Of a stretch of 64,000 nucleotides of DNA, positions 56,044 through 64,000 are shown piece by piece (the stretch's first letter is position 1; each line of letters starts with the position of its first letter). The translations under genes and the position numbers were made by a program. The stretch is from NCBI RefSeq assembly GCF_040361335.1, contig NZ_APNM01000012.1:1-64000 (forward strand), given 5' to 3'. The notes beneath the pieces are model-generated. The model worked only from the letters and a program-made list of their open reading frames with translations, was not told where the DNA came from and did no database searches. The stretch comes from APNM01 sp040361335. Lineage in GTDB: Bacteria > Pseudomonadota > Gammaproteobacteria > Nevskiales > Salinisphaeraceae.

Positions 56044-56905
56044 GGCGTCCGCTCCAGTCGCGTGCGAATTGCCGGGCCGCGCGGCCGCTGCGGGCGCCGC
56101 GGGCCAGGGCCCATTGCAGGGCGGCGCGCTCCATCTCCGCCTCGTCCTCGATGTCCGCATCAAGCTCGCGCAACTGCGCGCGCACGATGGCCAGGTAGGT
56201 CTCCTGGTCGAACGGATGGAAGGACAGCCAGAGACCGAAGCGCTCCGACAGGGAGATCTTCTCCTCCACGGCGTCGCCGTGGTGGATCTCGCCGTCGACG
56301 TTGCGGGCCTCGCGGTTCTCGTCGAGGTATTCGGGCAGCAGGTGGCGGCGGTTCGAGGTGGCGTACACCAGGACGTTGTCCGGCGGTGCCGCCACCGAGC
56401 CCTCCAGGATCGCCTTGAGGGCCTTGTAGCTGGCGTCGCCGCTCTCGAAGGAGAGGTCGTCGGCGAACAGCACGAAACGCTCCGGGCGGTCGTATAGCGG
56501 CGCGACGATGTCGGGCAGGTCCACCAGATGGTGGGCCTCGACCTCGATCAGGCGCAGGCCGTCGCCGGCATAGGCGGTGCGCAGGGCCTTGATCAACGAC
56601 GACTTGCCGGTGCCGCGCGCGCCCCAGAGCAGGGCGTTGTTGGCCGGCAATCCCGCCAGGAACTGCCGGGTGTTGCGCACCAGCGCCTGTTTCTGGCGCT
56701 CGATGCCGTGCAGGGCGTCGAGATCGACGGCGTGCGGGTGGGCGACCGCCTCCAGCCGTCCCGGCGGGCGCCAGCGGAAGGCGGAGGCCGACCAGTCGGG
56801 CTCGCTTGCCGGCGCGTCAGGGTCGAGCCGTGCCAGGGCCCGCTCGGCGCGGGCCAGCAGCGTCTCCAGCCGGTCCAGCAGTCGGTCCGTGTCGGTCGGT
56901 GTCAT
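56033..56905 (-). CDS. DUF815 P-loop ATPase
   Basis: This ATPase of the DUF815 family has 290 residues. Walker A is GARGTGKSSLIKAL near residue 100, preceded by NALLWG. Walker B is FVLFADDLSFE, and the sensor region is VYATSNRRHLLPE. An N-terminal helical part of about 80 residues precedes it. The biological role of the family is not established. The gene overlaps the thioesterase gene and is transcribed away from the Gly/Leu-rich genes. Confidence 0.9.
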   Translation of the reverse strand: MTPTDTDRLLDRLETLLARAERALARLDPDAPASEPDWSASAFRWRPPGRLEAVAHPHAVDLDALHGIERQKQALVRNTRQFLAGLPANNALLWGARGTGKSSLIKALRTAYAGDGLRLIEVEAHHLVDLPDIVAPLYDRPERFVLFADDLSFESGDASYKALKAILEGSVAAPPDNVLVYATSNRRHLLPEYLDENREARNVDGEIHHGDAVEEKISLSERFGLWLSFHPFDQETYLAIVRAQLRELDADIEDEAEMERAALQWALARGARSGRAARQFARDWSGRHGL

Positions 56906-56951
56906 GGCGCGGCATCATGCCAGAATGCCGCGCTCGGGCAAGCCCCGCCGG

Positions 56952-57356
56952 TCAGAGTCCGGGCAGGCCCGCCTGCTCCGGCAACAGCCCGGCGAGGGCG
57001 TCCGGCGACAGGCCGTCGCCAAGGTCGCCGGACGGCAGGCCGCCACCGAGCTGGTCGAGCGGACCGCCCTCGGCCTGCAGGGTGGCCGCCAGCGCCTCGA
57101 CACCGGCTTGGACCGCGCCGGGATCCTGTTCGGCGAGACCGACCAGGCTGTGGTTGAGCGATTCCGCGGCGCTGCCCTGGATCAGGCCGTCGGCACCGAC
57201 GAGGCTGCCGGCGGCGGCGCCGAGATCGCCGGCGGCGAGGGATTCGCCGCCGGTGGTCAGGGCCGTCTGGAGCTGGGCGACGAAGGTGGCCGGCTGGGCC
57301 TGGGCGGCGCCGGCGACGGCCAGGCAGGCCCCGGCGAGCAGGTAGGTGGCTTTCAT
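56952..57356 (-). CDS. Secreted Gly/Leu-rich protein (paralog 1)
   Basis: This unrecognised exported protein of 134 residues has a signal peptide (LLAGACLAVAGAAQA). The mature region is Gly/Leu/Ala-rich. It aligns with the protein encoded at 57588: both carry GA(D/N)..GL(I/L)QG(S/T)A, then LN..L.GL...QDP...Q.G.E and GGLP. It lies beyond a strong terminator on the same strand, so it is probably transcribed separately. The function is unknown. Confidence 0.75.
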   Translation of the reverse strand: MKATYLLAGACLAVAGAAQAQPATFVAQLQTALTTGGESLAAGDLGAAAGSLVGADGLIQGSAAESLNHSLVGLAEQDPGAVQAGVEALAATLQAEGGPLDQLGGGLPSGDLGDGLSPDALAGLLPEQAGLPGL

Positions 57357-57447
57357 GGCTTCCCCTGTACGAAATTATCCATGTTGTTCGTAAGCCAGAC
57401 TAATGCCTGTGGCGTTTGGCGACAATACGGCCGGCATAAACCGGCAT

Positions 57448-57483
57448 AAAAAGGGCCCGCGGCGGTTTGCCCGCCACGGGCCC
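57448..57483 (-). terminator. Rho-independent terminator after the 57588 gene
   Basis: GGGCCCGYGGCGG-type stem of about 13 bp with one C-A mismatch (arms gggcccgcggcgg and ccgccacgggccc) is followed on the minus strand by TTTTT. It ends the transcript of the ompA-like and Gly/Leu-rich gene pair and separates it from the next paralog. Confidence 0.8.
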
Positions 57484-57587
57484 AGTCATCCTCCCCTTGG
57501 ACCCGAGCCTGTTAAACGTCCCTTTATGTTGGCAGTGTCGGGAAGTACACAGGCTCTAGCGTTCCGTGGGCTCGTGGCCCCGGAACG

Positions 57588-58100
57588 TCAACGAGATAGC
57601 AGGCTGGTCACCTGTTCGAGTTGTGCGTTCGAGAAAGCCGAGGAGCCGCCCGGCAGGCCCGGCAGACCGCCGCCGGCCAGGTCCGGCAGCCCGCCCAGCA
57701 GGCCGGCGAGATCGCCGAGCAGGGGCAGGCCGTCGAGGCCCGGCACGGAGCCGGCGCCACCGGGCAGGCCGCCCAGGAGCTGCTCCAGCACGCCGCTCTC
57801 GCCGGCCACACCGATCATCAGAACGGTTTCCAGGCCGAGCTGGATCCGGGCCGGATCCTGGTCCGACAGGAGGCCGCCCAGTACGTCGTTCAGGCCGGCG
57901 CCGGCGGTGCCTTGCAGCAGACCGGAGTTCGCGCCCGCCAGACTGTCGACCAGCGGTGCGGCATCGGCGGTGGTAAGCGTGGCCACCAGGCCGGAGACGA
58001 CGCCCTCCGGGCCTACCAGGGCATTGAGGACCTCGCCCTGGGCCGAGGCCGTGCCGCTGAACAGCAGCCCGGCCAGACTCGCAGCGATAAGTTTCTTCAC
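57588..58100 (-). CDS. Secreted Gly/Leu-rich protein (paralog 2)
   Basis: This unrecognised exported protein of 170 residues has a signal peptide (IAASLAGLLFSGTASA). The second half is made of short Gly/Leu/Pro motifs such as GLPLLGDLAGLLGGLPD, repeated in the partial gene at the right edge (PLLGDLLAGLLGG). It is 55 bp downstream of the OmpA-like gene on the same strand and shares its terminator. Homology to the neighbouring 56952 gene is clear in the central part. The repeat suggests a regular secondary structure, but no family was recognised. Confidence 0.78.
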   Translation of the reverse strand: MKKLIAASLAGLLFSGTASAQGEVLNALVGPEGVVSGLVATLTTADAAPLVDSLAGANSGLLQGTAGAGLNDVLGGLLSDQDPARIQLGLETVLMIGVAGESGVLEQLLGGLPGGAGSVPGLDGLPLLGDLAGLLGGLPDLAGGGLPGLPGGSSAFSNAQLEQVTSLLSR

Positions 58101-58155
58101 GTGGATTTCCTCCCTAAAAATATCGTGGAACGAATCCTTGCCTTCTCCGCCGCGG

Positions 58156-59670
58156 CTACTCGCTGCGGTCCACCACCCGCAGCTCGACGCGGCGGTTGGT
58201 GGCGCGGCCCTCCGGATTGTCGGTGCCGTCCGGGTTGGTGTTGTCCGCGATCGGCTCCGACTCGCCGTAGCCCTCGGCCACGAGGCGGTCGCCGTCGACG
58301 CCCTGCTGGATCAGGTACTGGCGTACCGCCTCGGCGCGCTCCTGCGAGAGCTGCCGGTTGTAGCTGGCCGAGCCGAGCGAGTCGGTATGCCCGGCGATCT
58401 CGACCCGGAACTCCGGCGAATCCTTCAGCGCCGTGGCGACGCGGTCGAGGATGCGCTGGGCGCTGGCGGTCAGCCGCGTGCGGTTGAATTCGAAGTTGAC
58501 GCCCTGGAGGATCGCGCTCTGGCCCACGGCGCAGCCGTTGGCGAGCACCGCCACGCCCTCCGGCGTGTCCGGGCATTGATCACGGTCGTCCGGGACGCCG
58601 TCGCCGTCGGCGTCCTGCACCAGCGGACAGCCCTTATCGTCGACCTGGGTGCCGGCCGGGGTATTAGGGCACTCGTCCTTGTAGTCCGGGACACCGTCGC
58701 CGTCGGAGTCGAGCGGGCAGCCCTCGGGGCCGACCTGCACGCCCTTGGGCGTGTTGGGGCACTTGTCCTTGTAATCCGGCACGCCGTCGCCGTCGGAATC
58801 CAGCGGGCAACCCTTGGAATCGACCGCCGCGCCCTTGGGGGTGTTGGGACACTCGTCGTGGATGTCAGGCACGCCGTCGCCGTCGCTGTCGGGACGCTCG
58901 GCGGGCGCGAAGGTGTAGCGCAGCGACAGCAGCGCGGCGTGCTGCTGGTACTCGGAGTCCAGATCCTGGAAGTCCGAGCTGCCGGTGGAGAAGCTGGGAT
59001 CGTCGGTGCCGAAGTAGCGGTAGCCCAGCGATACCGAGGTGTAGTCGGTCAGGTCGTAGCTGATGCCGGCGCCCACCTGGTAGGCGAAGACCATGTCGTC
59101 CTCGTTGAAATCCAGGGCCTCGTAATCCAGGCGCGCGGCACCGACGCCGCCGCCCAGGTAGGGATGCCAGTCGCCGTCGGCATTGAATTCGTACCAGGCG
59201 TTGGCCATCAGCGAGGTGCTGGTGTATTCGCCGTCCGCGCCGCGGGTCTCGCCGTTCTGGTTGCCGAAGCCCTCCCGGAGCGTGACCCGGTCCAGGTCAT
59301 TGAGGGCGTAACGGGCCTCGATCTCGGTGCGCCAGCCGTTGTTGTGGGCGTAGCCCAACGCCAGGCTGCCGAGATAACCGGTGTCGTACTCGGTCTCGAA
59401 ACTCACCGGGTCGCCCGGCTGGGTGGTGGTGCCGCCCGGAGTCGGAAAGAGGGTGCCCAGCCCCGGGATCACCAGGAACCCGCCGCCCGGCGTGGACGTG
59501 AAGCTGGGCTCGGTGCGGGTCTCGTTGTCGGCGTCCTTGAGTTCGGTCGCGCCCAGGCCGCCCTCGACATACCAGCCCGGCTCGGTGGCGTGGGCCGCGC
59601 TACCCGCCAGCAGTATCCCGGCGGCGCCGAGCAGGCTCGGCACGGATCGCTTGATCGTCATCGTCGTCAC
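58156..59670 (-). CDS. OmpA-family outer membrane protein with thrombospondin type-3 repeats
   Basis: This 504-residue outer-membrane protein has a signal peptide (LLGAAGILLAGSAAHA), an N-terminal beta-barrel (about 30-260, starting GWYVEGGLGATEL and containing the terminal-like GYRYFG) and four thrombospondin type-3 calcium-binding repeats (DSDGDGVPD cores). The C-terminal OmpA peptidoglycan-binding domain (about 385-504) has HTDSLGSASYNRQLSQERAEAV and NPDGTDNPEGRATNRRVEL. It leads a two-gene unit with a Gly/Leu-rich protein. A structural and cell-wall-tethering role is well supported. Confidence 0.94.
   Translation of the reverse strand: MTTMTIKRSVPSLLGAAGILLAGSAAHATEPGWYVEGGLGATELKDADNETRTEPSFTSTPGGGFLVIPGLGTLFPTPGGTTTQPGDPVSFETEYDTGYLGSLALGYAHNNGWRTEIEARYALNDLDRVTLREGFGNQNGETRGADGEYTSTSLMANAWYEFNADGDWHPYLGGGVGAARLDYEALDFNEDDMVFAYQVGAGISYDLTDYTSVSLGYRYFGTDDPSFSTGSSDFQDLDSEYQQHAALLSLRYTFAPAERPDSDGDGVPDIHDECPNTPKGAAVDSKGCPLDSDGDGVPDYKDKCPNTPKGVQVGPEGCPLDSDGDGVPDYKDECPNTPAGTQVDDKGCPLVQDADGDGVPDDRDQCPDTPEGVAVLANGCAVGQSAILQGVNFEFNRTRLTASAQRILDRVATALKDSPEFRVEIAGHTDSLGSASYNRQLSQERAEAVRQYLIQQGVDGDRLVAEGYGESEPIADNTNPDGTDNPEGRATNRRVELRVVDRSE
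58526..58894 (-). repeat. Thrombospondin type-3 repeat array within the OmpA gene
   Basis: Four related coding units of about 27-29 codons each encode DSDGDGVPDxxDxCPxTPxG followed by GC and PL. The middle two units are nearly identical at DNA level, so copy-number change by recombination is possible. Confidence 0.85.
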
Positions 59671-60056
59671 TCCCCGAACGGTTTGAATCCTTGTGCGGCG
59701 ACCGGCCCGCGACGCGGCGACCGGCGCTGGTTTGCGACGATTTTACGTCGGTCCCGTGCCTTTGTATACGGTCAAACGTCAGAAAATTGACGCCACTTCA
59801 CAATAAAGCGGCATATTCTTACTTATAGTGTTGACTATTGCTTACAGCGGTGTTTCGCGGCGGGGGTGCGACAAGCCGGGATTACGCGCGCCGCAAGGTA
59901 ACGGCGATCGATGGCGCCGGGCCGGGGGATGCCTGAAAGCGGGCGTGTATCCGCACGAGCCGTCCACGCGCGGCGCGAATGGAAATCGTCGCGGACGCGC
60001 GACGATCGGGATAGACCGGGGGCCGGCCCGGCGGGATGCCGGGCCGGCGGCGAGGC
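59671..60056. other. Intergenic region between the OmpA and EttA genes
   Basis: These 386 bases contain no credible gene. The part at 59735-59850 is AT-rich and should hold the promoter of the leftward OmpA-like gene. The part near 60022-60048 is the hairpin after EttA. The rest is GC-rich. Confidence 0.55.
60022..60048 (-). terminator. Hairpin terminator after ettA
   Basis: A perfect 11-bp stem (GCCGGCCCGGC/GCCGGGCCGGC) with a five-base loop lies 8 bp after the ettA stop. It lacks a clear T-tract, so termination strength is uncertain. Confidence 0.5.
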
Positions 60057-61718
<1,662 letters not shown>

Positions 61719-61993
61719 AAGGACTCGGCTGTTGGCCGCAGGGGGTCGGTTCGAAGCGGGCGCGTATTATCCGGCAGGGGTCGCGCCGGTGTCACGTCCG
61801 GGGCGGGACTAAGATCAATTTAGTCTAAAAAAATTTATGCATATAACCGTGAATGTCTTCTAATCGCGGCCGGCGATACGGATACTGCACGCACTCACGG
61901 GCCGCCGGGGCGCGGCGCCCACCCTGCACCAGGGCTCCCGCACCGTGCCGACGCGGCCGCTGACGGACCCGAACACCATCCAGGAGCATCGCA

Positions 61994-62623
61994 GTGAACA
62001 TCGACGTCGACAAGGCGAACGCGGAACTCGAGGACAAGCACCCGCTGGACATCGTCCGCTGGGCCACGGCCCTCGGCGGCAAGTGCATCGTGACCACCAA
62101 CTTCGGTCCCTACGAGGCGGTGATCCTGCACCTGGTGCATCGCGTGCAGCCGGACATGCCCGTGGTCTGGGCGGACTCCGGTTACGGCACCCGCTATACC
62201 TACCAGTTCGCGGAGAAGCTGATCGCCGACCTGGGCCTGAACATGCACGTCTATAACCCGCTGCAGTCGGCGGCCCGGCGCGACGCGATCATGGGCATCC
62301 CGGACGTCGACGACCCGCGCCACGAGGAATTCACCAACCAGGTGAAGCTGGAGCCCTTCCAGCGCGCCATGCGCGAAATGCAGCCGGATGTCTGGCTGAC
62401 CGCGATCCGCCGCGACCAGACCGAGTTCCGGAAGAACCTGAACGTGGTCACCCAGGACAAGCCCGGCGGCGTGGTCAAGGTCGCGCCCGTGTTCCATTGG
62501 ACGGAGGCCGACATGCAGGCCTACCTGGACGAGCATGGCCTGCCCAACGAGACCCGCTACTACGATCCCACCAAGGTCCTGGGCAACCGGGAGTGCGGCC
62601 TGCACAACCGCTTCACCGCCTGA
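61994..62623 (+). CDS. cysH: Phosphoadenylyl-sulfate (PAPS) reductase CysH
   Basis: This enzyme of assimilatory sulfate reduction converts (P)APS to sulfite using thioredoxin. The 209 residues carry the PP-loop-like fold and the C-terminal active-site motif ECGLH with C201. The paired Cys motifs that bind the 4Fe-4S cluster in APS reductases are absent, so it is the PAPS-type enzyme. The start is a GTG with AGGAG seven bases upstream. It is monocistronic, followed by a strong terminator. No CysB site was recognised in the upstream 275 bp. Confidence 0.9.
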   Translation: MNIDVDKANAELEDKHPLDIVRWATALGGKCIVTTNFGPYEAVILHLVHRVQPDMPVVWADSGYGTRYTYQFAEKLIADLGLNMHVYNPLQSAARRDAIMGIPDVDDPRHEEFTNQVKLEPFQRAMREMQPDVWLTAIRRDQTEFRKNLNVVTQDKPGGVVKVAPVFHWTEADMQAYLDEHGLPNETRYYDPTKVLGNRECGLHNRFTA

Positions 62624-62653
62624 CCGGTTTCGCCGGTCACCTGCCTTGCAGGG

Positions 62654-62692
62654 AAGGCCCGCCTCGCGACGAGGCGGGCCTTTTTCTTTTTT
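62654..62692 (+). terminator. Rho-independent terminator after cysH
   Basis: A perfect 13-bp stem (AAGGCCCGCCTCG/CGAGGCGGGCCTT, loop CGA) is followed by a T-rich tract (tttctttttt). This is the strongest terminator in the window. Confidence 0.95.
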
Positions 62693-62847
62693 GCCTACGA
62701 GATCGAGCAGGCTTTCTCCTACAAATGAAGCGGCATTTCTCCGCTATGACGGTTTTTTGACGCTGCGAATAATCCCCCTAAACGCGCCGAGGGCGCCAAA
62801 AGGACATCCAACAATCCAATCCCTGAACGGGAAGGGGGGTATTTACC

Positions 62848-64000
62848 ATGTGGACTCGAGCCACTCATTTCGTGACGTGTGCCTTTCTGGCGGCGTCACT
62901 CGCCTTCGTCGCCGGCTGCGGCGGCTCCTCCGGCGGTGACAGCAATGCCGTCGACCAGCCGGTATCGGTCGGCGGCAACAACGCCACCGGGCCGGCCGAT
63001 CCGGTCCAGGACGCGCTCCTGGGCGTCGGCGGCCAGCTCGGCGCCGCCCCGGTCGTCGGCGAGACCGCCGAAGCCCTGATCGCGGCCCTCGTCGCCCTGC
63101 TGGACGTGCCCGACGGTCTCGCCGGCGGCTTCGAGGAATTCCTGATGACCCAGGATCCGGAGGCGCTCCTGGACGGCGGCGAGATCTCCGGCGACGCGCT
63201 CCTGAGTTTCTCCGCCGGTCTCGTCGAGACGATCGAGCAGCTCACCGAGGAGGGCAAGGCCCTGCCCGGCGGCGAGATGCTCACATCGCTGCTGCTGGAC
63301 CTGGAGCGCCAGGTCCAGGAGGGCATCACCGGCGAGACCGAGGGCGGCAACCTCACCGCCGTGACCGATCTGCTGGTGCAGATCGCCAATCTCCTGCAGG
63401 GGATGTCCCAGCAGGTGCCCGATCAAGTCGAGAGCGCGCCGCTGGTCGGCGACCTGTTCTCGGCGCTGGGTGGTGCGCTGCTGGATATCTCGGGCCTGTT
63501 CGATGCGATCGGTCGCCTCGAGGGTGACGAGGCCAGCGCCGCGCTCGTGGGCACGCTCGAGGGTGTCGTCTCCGAACTGGCGGGCTCCCTGCCGGGCGGT
63601 GCCGGTGGCGATCTGGCGAGCGCGGGCGAGGAGGCGACGGCCCTGTTCGCCGGTGGCCTGGGCCTGCTCCTGGATCCGCTGTTCCAGGCGCTGCGCGGCG
63701 TGCTGGCGCCGCTGACCGGCGACGAGTCGCCCTTCGGCAATATCCTGACCGCGCTGCTGAGCGTCGATCTGGATGCCCTGGGCGGCCTGTCCGGCTTCGC
63801 CGACACCATCGAGGGCGGCGGCACGGCGCCGGGCGGCGGCCAGATCCCGCTGCTGTCGGACCTGCTGGCCGGCTTGCCGTTGCTGGGCGATCTCCTGGCC
63901 GGGCTGCTCGGCGGCGACGCCGCCGGCGGGTTGACCACGTTCGACAATGTCGTCGCCAACGGCGGCAGCGGCGGCGTGCCGCTGCTGGGCGATCTCTTGC
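62848..64000 (+). CDS. Gly/Leu-rich lipoprotein (partial, runs off the right edge)
   Basis: This predicted lipoprotein is truncated by the end of the window after 384 codons without a stop. The lipobox is VAGC near residue 25, followed by a Gly/Ser/Asn linker. The visible mature part is rich in Gly, Leu, Asp and Glu. Near the end it contains repeated PLLxDLLAGLPLLGDLLAGLLGG-type units, also present in the 57588 protein. The ATG has AAGGGGGG eight bases upstream. It is a new relative of the two secreted Gly/Leu-rich proteins, with no recognised domain and no known function. Confidence 0.75.
   Translation, partial: MWTRATHFVTCAFLAASLAFVAGCGGSSGGDSNAVDQPVSVGGNNATGPADPVQDALLGVGGQLGAAPVVGETAEALIAALVALLDVPDGLAGGFEEFLMTQDPEALLDGGEISGDALLSFSAGLVETIEQLTEEGKALPGGEMLTSLLLDLERQVQEGITGETEGGNLTAVTDLLVQIANLLQGMSQQVPDQVESAPLVGDLFSALGGALLDISGLFDAIGRLEGDEASAALVGTLEGVVSELAGSLPGGAGGDLASAGEEATALFAGGLGLLLDPLFQALRGVLAPLTGDESPFGNILTALLSVDLDALGGLSGFADTIEGGGTAPGGGQIPLLSDLLAGLPLLGDLLAGLLGGDAAGGLTTFDNVVANGGSGGVPLLGDLL

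Overview
This is a GC-rich window (clearly above 60% G+C in most genes) with dense bacterial coding on both strands and many 4-bp ATGA start/stop overlaps. The gene content (co-chaperone DjlA, EttA, PqiABC, a TonB2-type cluster with DUF3450, class I PhaC with an intracellular PHB depolymerase, Lhr, NADP-glutamate dehydrogenase, a PAPS-type CysH) points to a high-GC gammaproteobacterium, probably free-living or marine/saline and able to store polyhydroxyalkanoate. The genus cannot be fixed from the sequence alone. No rRNA, tRNA, CRISPR array, transposase or phage gene was recognised.

Layout. 1-3.2 kb: type I restriction-modification genes hsdM-hsdS on the minus strand, with AT-rich target-recognition parts in hsdS and no hsdR in view. 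3.5-9 kb: a glutathione S-transferase, a coupled SAM methyltransferase/TupA-like ATP-grasp pair, an amidase and gdhA. 9.3-13.7 kb: the giant helicase Lhr. 13.9-16.6 kb: a small lipoprotein resembling a subtilisin propeptide, then a secreted S8 protease with a C-terminal sorting signal. 16.6-19.5 kb: djlA, a Baeyer-Villiger-type monooxygenase and a VOC protein. 19.5-23 kb: a PHA cycle island (depolymerase, MaoC hydratase, class I synthase). 23-29 kb: a lipoprotein alpha/beta hydrolase divergent from a very long lipoprotein that joins a di-haem cytochrome c peroxidase to FG-GAP repeats and an ASPIC/UnbV domain; this pair is separated and followed by unusually AT-rich DNA.

29-35.3 kb: a seven-gene TonB2-type energy transduction operon (DUF3450, TtpC-like, ExbB, two ExbD, TonB, TPR) followed by a small Cys-containing exported protein. 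35.3-46 kb: two membrane diguanylate cyclases, a small membrane protein, an MscK-like mechanosensitive channel, the pqiABC lipid-transport operon and a DUF2459 lipoprotein. 46-51 kb: a short-chain dehydrogenase, then a divergent pair consisting of an HDAC-type deacetylase and a Pat/YfiQ-type protein acetyltransferase. 50.9-51.8 kb: a non-coding array of four 181-bp tandem repeats flanked by inverted 'accacagagg' elements. Related short repeats occur near 13.7 kb and 47 kb.

52-64 kb: a small membrane protein, a MocR-type regulator, DinB and MFS genes, a thioesterase and DUF815 ATPase, two paralogous secreted Gly/Leu-rich proteins next to an OmpA protein with thrombospondin type-3 repeats, EttA, CysH, and a long Gly/Leu-rich lipoprotein that runs off the right edge. 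The least explained and most interesting items are the Gly/Leu-rich secreted proteins, the peroxidase-UnbV fusion, the stand-alone propeptide-like lipoprotein, the writer/eraser acetylation pair and the 181-bp array.
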